A DNA stretch of 64,000 nt from Thalassoroseus pseudoceratinae (lineage in GTDB: Bacteria > Planctomycetota > Planctomycetia > Planctomycetales > Planctomycetaceae): assembly GCF_011634775.1 (NCBI RefSeq), contig NZ_JAALXT010000003.1, forward strand, positions 496,001 to 560,000, given 5' to 3'. The notes under the pieces are model-generated. The model had not been told where the DNA came from and searched no databases. It was given only the letters and a program-made list of their open reading frames with translations. How positions within the stretch are numbered: position 1 is the stretch's first letter; every line of letters begins with the position of its first letter. Positions 27,544-36,113 of the stretch are shown here, piece after piece. A program made the translations under genes and the position numbers.

Positions 27544-27626
27544 AAAAAAAGCCCTGAGACAATGAAGTCTCAGGGCTTTTGATTCGCGTTGTTGCGACTG
27601 CGGCAGCGCGGGCCGTACCCTAAGAC
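27544..27626 (-). promoter_or_regulatory. leuA transcription attenuator (terminator with competing antiterminator arm)
   Basis: On the minus strand, AAAAGCCCTGAGAC (27580-27567) pairs with GTCTCAGGGCTTTT (27560-27547) over 14 bp with a 6-nt loop, followed by a seven-U run (27550-27544). This intrinsic terminator ends 52 nt before the leuA start. Upstream, GTCTTAGGG (27626-27618) can pair with CCCTGAGAC of the terminator 5' arm over nine positions with one G-U pair, and it overlaps the leader stop codon (27622-27620). A ribosome stalled at the leader leucines would leave this arm free and favour antitermination. A ribosome reaching the stop would cover it and allow the terminator. Confidence 0.85.
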
Positions 27627-27682
27627 TTCCCTTCCAGTAGAAGGTTGTGAAGGTCTAGGAGTAGGAAGGTTTGGTTGCGCAT
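27620..27682 (-). CDS. Leucine-rich leader peptide of leuA (20 residues)
   Basis: The frame reads MRNQTFLLLDLHNLLLEGKS and stops at TAG. Seven of 20 residues are leucine, in two runs of three plus a single one (codons CTA CTC CTA, CTT, CTT CTA CTG). The predicted promoter puts transcription start about 21 nt before the ATG. No strong Shine-Dalgarno sequence is visible. The peptide is followed by a terminator hairpin with an antiterminator alternative and then by leuA. This is the classic amino-acid attenuation layout, so the peptide's job would be to report leucyl-tRNA supply by ribosome stalling. It is too short for ordinary gene finders. Confidence 0.85.
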   Translation of the reverse strand: MRNQTFLLLDLHNLLLEGKS

Positions 27683-27709
27683 ATTCGCCGTCGGGTTTAA
27701 GTTGCTGAA

Positions 27710-27738
27710 AGGTTAACCAGCGAGTTTCCGTTCGTCAA
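27710..27738 (-). promoter_or_regulatory. Predicted promoter of the leuA leader transcript
   Basis: On the minus strand, TTGACG (27738-27733), a 17-nt spacer and TAACCT (27715-27710). The -35 is nearly consensus and the -10 is partial. Transcription would begin near 27703, just ahead of the leader peptide. Confidence 0.55.
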
Positions 27739-28030
27739 GCAGGTTTTTGGCACGGTATCGGCATTTTGCGAAAACGAGCGTATGTTGTCTTCGTCGGTTC
27801 TGTCGCAGACTGAGAAGTTGTGCTTACTCTTTAGGCATTCCGCACAGGCTATGCTCAGTTTCTGGGAACCATGTCGTAGTGTGGTTGTTTGTTGTAAGTG
27901 TTTTATATAAAAGTGGTTACGGGTAATTGGTTGGTGTTGGGTCTTATTGGGAACAGCAGTTGCTTCGGGAATATGCAGTAGTCATCCTAGATTTCTTGAA
28001 TTCGAACGAAGAACACGAAGGTTTCGCGAA
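27739..28030. other. Intergenic region upstream of the prepilin-like gene
   Basis: About 290 bp with AT-rich patches (for example TTTTATATAAAA near 27902), between the leuA promoter and the DUF1559 gene. It probably holds the latter's promoter. I see no coding or RNA gene. Confidence 0.45.
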
Positions 28031-29032
28031 ATGAAAGTTCCATCGCGTCATGGATTTACTCTGATCGAGCTGTTAGTGGTGATCGCAATTATTGCGATTC
28101 TCATCGCTTTGCTCCTTCCAGCCGTCCAGCAGGCCCGAGAAGCTGCACGGCGGACCGAGTGCAAGAACAACCTCAAGCAGCTCGGCTTGGCGTTGCACAA
28201 TTACCACGACACCAACAAGAAGTTCCCGCATGGCACACGGGCTCCGTTGGGATCCCCGAACTGGCGGATCTGCATTCTGCCATTTATGGAACAAACGGCT
28301 TTGTACAATCAGCTCGATTTATCGAATCAAGAGAACGTTGGTGGGTTTTCGAGTGAGCGGACAAACAACACATCCTACGGATACGGGTCTGCGGAGAACT
28401 CGGTTCTCGCTGGGCTGACGTTGCCGGGTTGGGGGTGCCCATCAAGTACGAATCCACTCAATGACACTTCGACTTCACCAACGATGAACAACGTCCAGGC
28501 CGGTCTTACGCCACACTATGTGGGTATCGCTGGAGCCTCACCCGATCCCGGTGGCAATACCAATGAATGCTACGGTCCGTTTAGTTACGGAGGCATCTGG
28601 TGTGGAAACGGCATGTTGTTTCCGAATGGTTGGATGGCCATCCGTGATGCCATCGACGGAACCTCGAACACGATTATCGTTGGTGAGCAGTCCGGGCGAG
28701 TTGGCACTTCCGTCATCAGTGCAAACTACCACGGCGGTTGGGCCGGATTCACCTCCGGTGGGATTCCATCAAGCTGGTCGAGCGGGAATCCATGGGGTTC
28801 GGGAACGACGACGCTTCGCTATCCAATCAATTCCGACCAGACCATCTGTGCCAGCGGGTCCGGCTGCGACAACACTTACGACGCCAACACGGTCCTCAAC
28901 TCTCAGCATCCTGGCGGAACGCAGGTTCTGATGACCGACGGTTCAGTGCGGTTCATCACCGAATCCATTGATATGGACACCTTCCGCCGGCTCGGTGCAC
29001 GTAGTGATGGCCAAGTCGTCAGTGAGTTCTAG
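28031..29032 (+). CDS. DUF1559 prepilin-like (type II secretion/pseudopilin-type) protein
   Basis: The N-terminus [20 protein letters not shown] is a class III prepilin signal: a short basic leader, cleavage after glycine, and methylatable Phe followed by the T-L-I-E-L helix. The next segment ([20 protein letters not shown], then [12 protein letters not shown]) is the signature of DUF1559 proteins, which are hugely expanded in planctomycetes. The C-terminus carries the family's H-x9-DG motif ([13 protein letters not shown]). The central part is rich in Gly, Ser and Asn. At 333 residues it is typical. The function is thought to be surface or pseudopilus-related but is not established. The ATG at 28031 is chosen because it precedes the leader directly. 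A strong terminator and a lipoprotein gene follow. Confidence 0.93.
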   Translation: MKVPSRHGFTLIELLVVIAIIAILIALLLPAVQQAREAARRTECKNNLKQLGLALHNYHDTNKKFPHGTRAPLGSPNWRICILPFMEQTALYNQLDLSNQENVGGFSSERTNNTSYGYGSAENSVLAGLTLPGWGCPSSTNPLNDTSTSPTMNNVQAGLTPHYVGIAGASPDPGGNTNECYGPFSYGGIWCGNGMLFPNGWMAIRDAIDGTSNTIIVGEQSGRVGTSVISANYHGGWAGFTSGGIPSSWSSGNPWGSGTTTLRYPINSDQTICASGSGCDNTYDANTVLNSQHPGGTQVLMTDGSVRFITESIDMDTFRRLGARSDGQVVSEF

Positions 29033-29069
29033 GCGAGAATCCGTCTGACGGAAACTTTCGGTTAGATGT

Positions 29070-29115
29070 AGGACACAAGTCGCGATAACCACACGACTTG
29101 TGTCCTATTCTTTTT
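29070..29115 (+). terminator. Intrinsic terminator of the DUF1559 gene
   Basis: A 13-bp perfect stem (AGGACACAAGTCG at 29070-29082, CGACTTGTGTCCT at 29094-29106) is followed by ATTCTTTTT. It lies 38 nt after the stop codon. Confidence 0.88.
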
Positions 29116-29192
29116 AGATAATCAAGCGATTAGGTTTCAGAAACAATCCTATGTCGAGTTCAAAACAAATGTTCGCGGGACGCGAGTTTTCC

Positions 29193-29612
29193 ATGCCAAC
29201 GACTTCCGGGACTGTCATCCGGATCTTGGGAATGATCGTGCTTCTGGGCAGCTTCTTAATAGCCAGTGGCTGCGGTGACAGTGAGGGACCCACTGGGCGA
29301 GTCACTGGAACACTGCAAACCGGGAGCCAGCCAACGCCATCCGGTGTCGTGACACTTTATGATTCCCAACTCGTGCCAGCTGGGACAGCGACGCTGGGTG
29401 CGGACGGACAATTCGAGTTCGAAGCTCCCATTCCCTTTGGGACTTACACGGCGACTCTCATGCCGGTGAGCGACGTTCCTGCGGGTGATGAAGACCCGCA
29501 ACTTGCTCAAGCAAACGCCATGATTCCACAACGGTTCCGCGATCCGTCGGCCAGTCCTTTGCAAGTCGTGATTGACGAAGATGAGGAAAAGGTCGAGTTG
29601 AAAATGGAGTAA
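29193..29612 (+). CDS. Small lipoprotein with a carboxypeptidase-regulatory-like fold
   Basis: The signal ends in a lipobox (SFLIASGC), so the mature protein is probably lipid-anchored. The remaining ~110 residues (GRVTGTLQTGSQPTPSGVV, then FEFEAPIPFGTYTATLMP) look like one Ig-like/carboxypeptidase-regulatory beta-sandwich of the kind often found next to DUF1559 genes in planctomycetes. The ATG at 29193 places the cysteine at residue 27, the usual spacing; ATGs at 29151 and 29172 are possible upstream starts. A terminator separates it from the DUF1559 gene, so it may have its own promoter. The following 276 bp to 29888 show no gene. Confidence 0.78.
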   Translation: MPTTSGTVIRILGMIVLLGSFLIASGCGDSEGPTGRVTGTLQTGSQPTPSGVVTLYDSQLVPAGTATLGADGQFEFEAPIPFGTYTATLMPVSDVPAGDEDPQLAQANAMIPQRFRDPSASPLQVVIDEDEEKVELKME

Positions 29613-29888
29613 CCCAGACGAATTTCGTGCTGGTCCGAGAACCGGGTTTGACCAATCTCCGAATTTTTGGCTATATTCCGCGCAATCGTCAAAATCATTC
29701 CAGTCACTACCACCATCCAACCGATACTCTGATTCAGTACGGTCTCAATTCACTTCTTAATTCTTTGGGTTCAGTCTTCGTTTGAGGTCAATGAGTCATC
29801 GAGAACTTATTGACTGATGATGTCTCGCAAATCGTGAGTGCTGAACCCTTGAGTTTTTCAACTTCAATCGGATGAGGGTTCCCCAGAC

Positions 29889-31109
29889 ATGCGCCGGGCG
29901 TACTTGTTCGCGATCGCCGTTGTGGCTCCTTTATCCATCGGGTGTGATTCACTCGGACGGGCTCCGAAATACGATAACCCCGTCCTCGGACCGCCGCCCC
30001 CGCGTCTCAGCTATGCTGAGCCGGAGCAAGAAACTCTTCCCACGGTCGTGGACGAGGAGACGGGTGAGGTCCGCACGGTTGCGTTGACGTTGAATCAACA
30101 CTCTCCTGATCTGCCATTGGCCGACAGCCAAACGGTCGCCATCGTGAATGGCACACCGATCCTGGCTGCGGAAGTGCTCGAACGGTACGGCAATCAATTG
30201 GCGAAAGCCAAAACTCAGATCCCACCGGAAGAATTCAACAAGGCCCGTCTCCAACTCATCAAACGTGATTTGGACAGCCACATCGAACGCATGTTGTTGG
30301 CTGAGGCATTGCGAGTTCGTCTGCTCCCTGAGCAATCGAAAATGCTTGAGGGAGCTCTGAATGAAGCGTTTTCGGCGGAAATCCAACGTATGATGAAGGA
30401 TGCCGGCGTCAACAGCCAGTTGGAGCTCGAACAGCAATTGCTTGCGGAGGGAACTTCGCTGGAGAACTTGCGAACGAATTTCGCCGCACAACAGATGGCG
30501 ATGGAATATCTCCGCTCAAAAGCACCGCAAGAAGATCCGCCGGGGCGTCCGGAATTGCTGGCCTACTATGAGGCGAACAAAGACAAATATTTCGAACCTT
30601 CGGAAGCCAAATGGCGGCAAATTGTTGTCGATGTGGCCAAACAGGGTGGGAAAGATCAGGCGGAAGCTCGCTTGAACGAAATCATCGAGTTCATGCGTCC
30701 CAGTCGGGGAGCCAACTTCGCGGAAGCTGCCGAGAAATTCTCTGACGGTCCGAACGCCGCCGATGGTGGTTCCTGGAGTTGGACCACGAAAGGAAGTCTT
30801 GCAGATCAACAAGTCGACGAAGCCATCTTCGAGTTGCCAGTCGGGCAGCCTAGCCAAGTGCTGAGATCGTTCGGCGAACTCAAAATTGTGCTGGTCGATG
30901 AACGGAAACCAGATCGGTACAAGTCGTTCGAAGACGTGCAGGACGAGATCGCCGAGGAGATCGAAAAGAACTCCCGGAAAGGGCTGGCACGGAAGGTGAT
31001 CGACGAACTGCGAGCCGATGCGGAGATCATGACCATCTTCGATCAAAACATCGACGCGAAAGAGAACAAACCCACCGTAAAATCTGCATTTGATTCGGTG
31101 TTCAAGTAG
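29889..31109 (+). CDS. Peptidyl-prolyl isomerase lipoprotein (PpiC/SurA-like)
   Basis: This 406-residue protein has a lipoprotein signal (VVAPLSIGC). A SurA_N-like helical region covers ~85-215 (VNGTPILAAEVLERYGNQ, LLAEALRVRLLPEQSKML). A parvulin-type rotamase domain lies at ~230-345, with YFEPSEAKWRQIVVDVAK, NFAEAAEKFSDGPNAADGG and ELPVGQPSQVLRSF. A helical tail follows. This is the architecture of periplasmic folding chaperones such as SurA/PrsA, which assist export of envelope proteins. No outer-membrane assembly gene is next to it. It precedes the esterase by 77 nt. Confidence 0.87.
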   Translation: MRRAYLFAIAVVAPLSIGCDSLGRAPKYDNPVLGPPPPRLSYAEPEQETLPTVVDEETGEVRTVALTLNQHSPDLPLADSQTVAIVNGTPILAAEVLERYGNQLAKAKTQIPPEEFNKARLQLIKRDLDSHIERMLLAEALRVRLLPEQSKMLEGALNEAFSAEIQRMMKDAGVNSQLELEQQLLAEGTSLENLRTNFAAQQMAMEYLRSKAPQEDPPGRPELLAYYEANKDKYFEPSEAKWRQIVVDVAKQGGKDQAEARLNEIIEFMRPSRGANFAEAAEKFSDGPNAADGGSWSWTTKGSLADQQVDEAIFELPVGQPSQVLRSFGELKIVLVDERKPDRYKSFEDVQDEIAEEIEKNSRKGLARKVIDELRADAEIMTIFDQNIDAKENKPTVKSAFDSVFK

Positions 31110-31186
31110 CCGACTTGGTGGGCAGCTGGTCCGTTGAGTGGTTATGATGCGACGGCATCGTAACCTCGACAACGGAGAGCCACACC

Positions 31187-32476
31187 ATGAATCTGCACTC
31201 GCGTTTGTGCACACTTGCAATCCTCGCGGTCGCATCCACCGCGTTCGCACAGCCCAAGGGCTACAATTACGACGAAGCGAAAGTTCCGCCGTATACCCTG
31301 CCCGATCCGCTTCAGTTCAACAACGGCGAGATGGTCGAAGAACCCGACCAGTGGCCGAAACGGCGTCAGGAAATTCTCGACGCCTTCCGAACCGACGTCT
31401 ACGGCATCGCTCCCGGTCAGCCGGACGCCCTGCGTGCGGAAATCGTCGAAGACAAGACGACCGCCCTCGATGGCAAAGCCATGAGGAAGCAAATCGTCTT
31501 GCATCTCAAGAATGGTGAGAAGACCCATTCCATCGACGTGCTGGTCTACCTGCCGAAAGACGCCCACGGACCCGTCCCGGTTTTTCTGACGCTAAATTTT
31601 CGCGGCAACCATACGATCAACGCCGATCCAGCGATTCGCTTGCCGAAGTCCTGGTTGCCCAGTGATAGTAAGAGCGGTGTCGTCAACAATCGTGCAACGG
31701 TCAAGGGGCGTGGGGCGAGAGCCGTCCGCTGGGATGTCGATGCCATCATTGCCCGTGGCTACGGTTTGGCCACCGTTTATTGCGGCGACATTGATCCCGA
31801 TTTTCACGACGGGTTCAAGAACGGCGTGCACGCTCTTTTCCCGAACTGGCGACAAGAGTATGGAAAGAAAAGTTGGGGCTCCGTTGCGGGTTGGGCGTGG
31901 GGGCTGAGTCGCGTTCTGGACTACTTCGAAAGAGACGACGACATCGATGCTAGTCGTGTGGCCGTGATGGGGCACTCCCGATTGGGGAAAACATCGCTGT
32001 GGGCTGGGGCGAGTGATCCTCGTTTTTCGATCGTTATTTCCAACGATTCCGGTTGCGGTGGGGCGGCGTTGTCACGACGTCGGTTCGGTGAGACTGTTGA
32101 ACGGATTAACACATCATTCCCGCATTGGTTCTGCGATACGTTCAAGGAATACAACGGTAACGAAGACGCGATTCCGGTCGATCAACACCAACTCATCGCC
32201 TTGATCGCCCCCCGTCCGGTCTACATTGCCAGTGCCATTGGGGATAAATGGGCCGATCCGAGAGGCGAATTCCTATCGGGTTTGCACGCTGATCCGGTTT
32301 ACAAGCTGCTCGGAACGCCAGGGCTTCCGGCCAAAGAATGGCCAGCGGTCGATGAACCCGTACAGGGGCAAATTGGATATCATGTTCGCAGTGGCGGACA
32401 TGACGTAAAGCCGTTCGATTGGAACGCGTATTTGGACTTCGCGGACAAGCACTGGGCGGCGAAAACGTCCAACTAA
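31187..32476 (+). CDS. Secreted CE15-type (glucuronoyl esterase-like) alpha/beta hydrolase
   Basis: The protein has a signal peptide (LCTLAILAVASTAFA) and an alpha/beta-hydrolase domain of ~400 residues. The nucleophile motif VAVMGHSRLGK is the bacterial form of the CE15 glucuronoyl esterase serine motif. The catalytic histidine is in GGHDVKPFDW near the C-terminus. IAPRPVYIASAIGDKWADP is the conserved strand before it, and TLNFRGNHTI is near the oxyanion site. Members cleave esters between 4-O-methyl-glucuronic acid on xylan and lignin alcohols, consistent with planctomycete polysaccharide use. Substrate is inferred from family. CE7/acetylxylan-esterase annotation is the alternative. A hairpin between convergent genes follows. 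Confidence 0.82.
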   Translation: MNLHSRLCTLAILAVASTAFAQPKGYNYDEAKVPPYTLPDPLQFNNGEMVEEPDQWPKRRQEILDAFRTDVYGIAPGQPDALRAEIVEDKTTALDGKAMRKQIVLHLKNGEKTHSIDVLVYLPKDAHGPVPVFLTLNFRGNHTINADPAIRLPKSWLPSDSKSGVVNNRATVKGRGARAVRWDVDAIIARGYGLATVYCGDIDPDFHDGFKNGVHALFPNWRQEYGKKSWGSVAGWAWGLSRVLDYFERDDDIDASRVAVMGHSRLGKTSLWAGASDPRFSIVISNDSGCGGAALSRRRFGETVERINTSFPHWFCDTFKEYNGNEDAIPVDQHQLIALIAPRPVYIASAIGDKWADPRGEFLSGLHADPVYKLLGTPGLPAKEWPAVDEPVQGQIGYHVRSGGHDVKPFDWNAYLDFADKHWAAKTSN

Positions 32477-32513
32477 GTCGAGCAGTAGGCCAAGCTCAGA
32501 TTACCATTACCAC

Positions 32514-32553
32514 TGTCTTTCGAGCCCATTGTCAACATGGGCTCGAAATGACA
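32514..32553. terminator. Hairpin between convergent genes
   Basis: A 12-bp perfect stem (TTTCGAGCCCAT at 32518-32529, ATGGGCTCGAAA at 32537-32548) extends by TGTC/GACA with one bulge. No clear U-run occurs on either side, so termination efficiency is uncertain, but the position between two gene ends fits. Confidence 0.6.
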
Positions 32554-32696
32554 GAGTAGAGAAACGCGACGATCTCGCTTCAATCCGGGACTGCGATGCG
32601 ATCGTTCCTGTCCGCGATGCCCGAATAAGTCTTCGGTTCCCTGGCCTCCAAGTGAACGTCGCTGTTTAATCGGTAGGCTTGCGACGTCGCTCGAAT

Positions 32697-34127
32697 CTAT
32701 GGTTTCACACCTTCCGCACCATAATCTTTGATTTTGCGGTACAAAGTGCGTTCGCTGATGCCGAGGGTGTTGGCGGCCTCTTGCCGGTTACCTTCCGCAA
32801 GTTCAAGCGCCCGTTGGATATAATACCGCTCCACATCTTCGAGCGTTTGCCCGATTAGGTGTTCGGTCCCGATGTTCGACTCTACCGGTAGTTGCTCGGA
32901 TTCACCTTGCACGCTCTCGCGAAGTTCCATCGGCAAGTCGTCCACATCGAGCAGCCCGTCGATGTCCAAGATCAGCATCGCTTCGATGGTGTGTCGCAAC
33001 TCCCGAATGTTTCCCGGCCAGTGATATTTCATCATGATCTGGCGAGCGGCTTTGGAAAAGCCTTGGCATTCCTTGCCAGTTTTCTCGGAGAGTTCACGGA
33101 AGAAGTGATCCATCAGCAATGTGATGTCGCCCCGACGTTCTCGCAATGACGGCAGGCGGATCGAGACCACTTTCAATCGGTGATAGAGGTCGATTCGGAA
33201 CTTCTTCTCCTCGACCATCGTTTTGAGATCCGCATTCGTGGCGGCAATCAAACGGACATTGACGGGGATTTCTTCGTTGGAACCCAGACGCGTGATTTTC
33301 CGGTCTTCCAACACTCGCAAGAGTTTCACCTGCGTGTCGAGCGGCATTTCGCCGACTTCGTCCAGGAAGAGTGTCCCGCCGTTCGCGTATTCAAATTTGC
33401 CGATCCGTCGTGTGGTCGCCCCGGTGAACGAACCGGGTTCGTGCCCGAAGAGTTCACTTTCCAAGATTGTTTCCGGGATCGCCGCGACGTTAATTGGCAC
33501 GAACGGCTTGCTCTTTCGATTGCTGTTCTGATGAATCGCCCGAGCAACGAGGTCCTTTCCGGTTCCATTTTCGCCAGTAATCAGGCAGCTGGCATCCGTT
33601 GGAGCGACGGCTTTCAAGCGTTCGATCACTTGCTGCATCTGAGGGCTGTTGCCGATGATGCCTTCGAAACCGAACCGCTCATCCAATTGCCGACGTAGTT
33701 CCTGGTTGCGACGGATCAACCGCAACCGGTCGGCAGCATGAATGACGGCATCTTGTAACTCCTTAACGTCCAACGGTTTGAGGAGATACGTGTACGCCCC
33801 GTGCTGCATAGCCGTGACAGCGGACTGAATCGAACCGTGGCCGGTCAGCAAGATCACACCTGCGTCGGGCAACTCTTCCTTGGCCTTGCGGAGGATCTGT
33901 AGACCGTCAATCCCTTCCATTTTCAGGTCGGTAATGACGACATCGTAGGTCTCGCTCTCAATGAGCTGAGCACCCTGCTGACCGGAAGCCGCAACAGTAC
34001 ACTCGCTACCGGCGCGTTCCAAACACTCGGCGACGGTTTGGCCATGGGCTTCGTCGTCGTCGATGATCAACACCCGGATGGGGAGGTCGGCAGAATCGGT
34101 CGGATTTTTCTTTTTCGCAGCGGGCAT
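32697..34127 (-). CDS. NtrC-family sigma-54-dependent response regulator
   Basis: The domains in order are a receiver (~18-130, acidic IIDDDE and phospho-acceptor Asp67 in [10 protein letters not shown]), a sigma-54 AAA+ domain and a Fis-type HTH. The AAA+ domain has Walker A GENGTGKD, the sigma-54 contact loop as GSFTGA instead of GAFTGA, Walker [13 protein letters not shown], and [10 protein letters not shown]. The HTH is [18 protein letters not shown]. It would activate sigma-54 promoters after phosphorylation by a sensor kinase. No kinase gene is adjacent, so it is an orphan. The ATG at 34127 is preferred; an upstream extension to 34205 lacks receiver character. It diverges from an HTH-receiver gene across ~1.1 kb. 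Confidence 0.93.
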   Translation of the reverse strand: MPAAKKKNPTDSADLPIRVLIIDDDEAHGQTVAECLERAGSECTVAASGQQGAQLIESETYDVVITDLKMEGIDGLQILRKAKEELPDAGVILLTGHGSIQSAVTAMQHGAYTYLLKPLDVKELQDAVIHAADRLRLIRRNQELRRQLDERFGFEGIIGNSPQMQQVIERLKAVAPTDASCLITGENGTGKDLVARAIHQNSNRKSKPFVPINVAAIPETILESELFGHEPGSFTGATTRRIGKFEYANGGTLFLDEVGEMPLDTQVKLLRVLEDRKITRLGSNEEIPVNVRLIAATNADLKTMVEEKKFRIDLYHRLKVVSIRLPSLRERRGDITLLMDHFFRELSEKTGKECQGFSKAARQIMMKYHWPGNIRELRHTIEAMLILDIDGLLDVDDLPMELRESVQGESEQLPVESNIGTEHLIGQTLEDVERYYIQRALELAEGNRQEAANTLGISERTLYRKIKDYGAEGVKP

Positions 34128-35214
34128 GGAAGCAAAACAATCATTTATCCAGCGGTTCAGCCGCATGACGGCTTGGCATTTCGCTACATTATGCCGCTGT
34201 GACACGAAAAACGAAACCGGTTTGCGTGGGGAATCTTCACAACACGGACGGTCGGTGTCACGGAGACCGCGTCGATTGGGGAAATCACCGATGCACGCGT
34301 GAATTTTTCACAACGTTTGTGTGGCGATGTTGTGAAAAATCCACCAATTCCAACTCCCAAGATTACAACGAATCGGCTTCGAACAAATTTTTTGGAATCG
34401 CTTGTCAGTTAAATTGTGCCGGTTCTAACGCCTTTGCAAATGACGATTTGGCAGGGGGAAACCACGGTTTCCGGTCAAGTGGTCAGTTTTCGCCAGGGGA
34501 AACGTGGCAATTAGGCATGCCAACTGCTTAGACCAATCGATCGTTCGAATCGGGAAATCGCTTCGAGAACAAACAAGCGGAAGTGTGTCAAGACAAACTC
34601 GCTAAAGAAGTCATAACCAGCGGAACGATACATGGTATTAGATGACCAACTCCGAAACTTCCTGAGAATCGTCTTTCAACAGTTGTAGGGCGAAGTTTTA
34701 GGATGTCGAAGATGAGGCCATTCACTGGGGGGTAGATACAGTATCGTTGTTTCGACCGTGATGGTCGTACGATCGCGTTGTGCTTTTCTTGAAAGTTCAC
34801 GAGATCGGAGAACGTTGCGTTCAATTCGGTATTGTCCTGCCGCTGACACTGACGACCTTTGGCGATTGGTTGTTGGTCCTGCCTTGCCCCTTCCCGTTGT
34901 GTCAAGTGCGATTTGCACTGCCGCGACAGCTTGTGATTTCGATCGATGGATTCCTTTTCACGCATCGGCAGGGACTGAGTGTTCCTGTTAGGTGTCGCAA
35001 TGTCAACTAGGAGAAATCGGGTTTTCGCCGAAAGCCCAATCCACCTTGATTCGAACCCCAACCCAATGACCGCAACGGCAATGTCCGTCATGGAGCCTGG
35101 TCTTTTTAAGACCCAGAACCGGCCAGGAAGTGCCAACCGTTGTGTTAGGGGTGCGTATCCGGAGGGCCCGACAAACCCTCTTTGTTGGCATGATCGATTA
35201 TTGGAGAGCCCGCG
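34128..35214. other. 1.1-kb apparently non-coding region between two divergent regulators
   Basis: No open frame here looks like a gene. The longest (minus strand, 34588-35355) has irregular composition and overlaps the next gene's start. The region holds a 12-bp inverted repeat (34303-34340), another TTCACAAC copy (34236-34243), a small GGGTTTTC/GAAAGCCC hairpin near 35020 and a GAGGG/CCCTC hairpin near 35162-35180 in the leader of the next gene. It is unusually long for this gene-dense window. No tRNA, tmRNA or RNase P signature was recognised. Confidence 0.6.
34303..34340. repeat. 12-bp perfect inverted repeat, possible operator
   Basis: ATTTTTCACAAC (34303-34314) and GTTGTGAAAAAT (34329-34340) are separated by 14 nt. 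There is no U-run, so a protein-binding site is more likely than a terminator. A third TTCACAAC core at 34236-34243 lies ~70 bp to the left. Confidence 0.6.
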
Positions 35215-35787
35215 ATGAGGACGATCTTCACTACTGGACAAGTAGCCAAGATCTGTAAGGTGGCACCTCGCACTGTCAGCAAATGGTTTGATTCTGGCCG
35301 TCTTCGTGGATACCGGATCCCCGGTTCCCAAGACCGCCGAATTCCCCGCGAACACCTAATTCGTTTCTTGAAAGAGCACGGCATGCCGCTGGGCGAACTC
35401 GAGGACGAGGCCATGGGCAAGGTGCTTCTCGTGGGGGCCGATGCCCCAGTGCGAAACAGCCTGACAGATATGATGGGCGAGAACGATTTTAAAATCGAAT
35501 CCGCCGCCAGTGGGTTTGAGGCTGGTATTCAAGCCGAAAGCCTACACCCCGATTGCGTGGTTGTGGACTTCACCATGGGCCGTAATGAAGCCCTGATGAT
35601 TGCCCAGAACCTGAAACGCAATAACGAGTATACAGAGACGGTTCTCATCGGCTTGTTAAGCGATGAGGACAGTCAAAGCGGTTTCGACCGCACTCTGTTC
35701 AACGAGACATTTCGGAAGCCTTTCGACGCTGCCCTGTTGGCCGAACGGATTCGGACATTGGTCGGTCGTAAAAAGCAGATCGCCTAA
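35215..35787 (+). CDS. HTH (MerR/excisionase-type) and receiver-domain regulator
   Basis: The N-terminal ~55 residues form a winged HTH of the excisionase/MerR type (FTTGQVAKICKVAPRTVSKW, then GYRIPGSQDRRIPREHLIRF). A CheY-like receiver follows at ~68-185: VLLVGADAPVRNSL, phospho-acceptor Asp in VVVDFTMG, LIGLLSDED and a lysine in FRKPFD. The usual acidic pair after the first strand is partly lost (GAD), so phosphorylation may be weak. This order, DNA-binding first and receiver second, is the reverse of common response regulators. No kinase gene is adjacent. Its partner and target are unknown; the nearby inverted repeat is a candidate target. Confidence 0.82.
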   Translation: MRTIFTTGQVAKICKVAPRTVSKWFDSGRLRGYRIPGSQDRRIPREHLIRFLKEHGMPLGELEDEAMGKVLLVGADAPVRNSLTDMMGENDFKIESAASGFEAGIQAESLHPDCVVVDFTMGRNEALMIAQNLKRNNEYTETVLIGLLSDEDSQSGFDRTLFNETFRKPFDAALLAERIRTLVGRKKQIA

Positions 35788-36113
35788 TCGGCAGCCGCCG
35801 AACATTGTCGACGGGAATGGCCCCGCGGATCGCTCGAAAGCGAGTGATTTCTTCGGACTATCGAAGCGACACAGTTCCAACGCCCCGATACCCAGCGATT
35901 GCCAGCGGATGCTCTGCCCTGGTTTCAGGGACGGTACCTAAGCAGATCATCCCGCAGTACGACCAAACTCGTGAACGGAAGCTCGACCCAAAGCTCGCGA
36001 TGCGTCGCGATTGCGAAAATATAGATTCCGATTAACCGGTTCCCGGCGTTTCTGCCGCGAACCGGTTTTTTCGTGCGCCAACCAAAATCCTCCCCGATCC
36101 ACGACCGAGTGTT
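35788..36113. other. Intergenic region with the terminator of the HTH-receiver gene
   Basis: A 326-bp stretch between convergent genes. Apart from the hairpin at 36034-36070 I see no gene; short plus-strand frames here lack conserved features. Confidence 0.5.
36034..36070 (+). terminator. Intrinsic terminator downstream of the HTH-receiver gene
   Basis: AACCGGTTC (36034-36042) pairs with GAACCGGTT (36059-36067), with inner CGGC/GCCG pairing and a T-run (36066-36071). It lies ~250 nt after the stop codon, so the transcript would have a long 3' end. Confidence 0.75.

Noticed and set aside
27544-27580. Ordinary plus-strand terminator
   Set aside because: No plus-strand gene ends upstream of it. 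The U-run lies on the minus strand in front of leuA, and a leader peptide precedes it, so it is better read as an attenuator.
34128-35214. tmRNA, RNase P or 6S RNA gene
   Set aside because: None of the conserved sequence blocks or terminal stems could be found on either strand.
34588-35355. 255-codon minus-strand frame in the long intergenic region
   Set aside because: It overlaps the 5' end of the HTH-receiver gene, has no conserved motif and no ribosome-binding site. Residue composition looks random.
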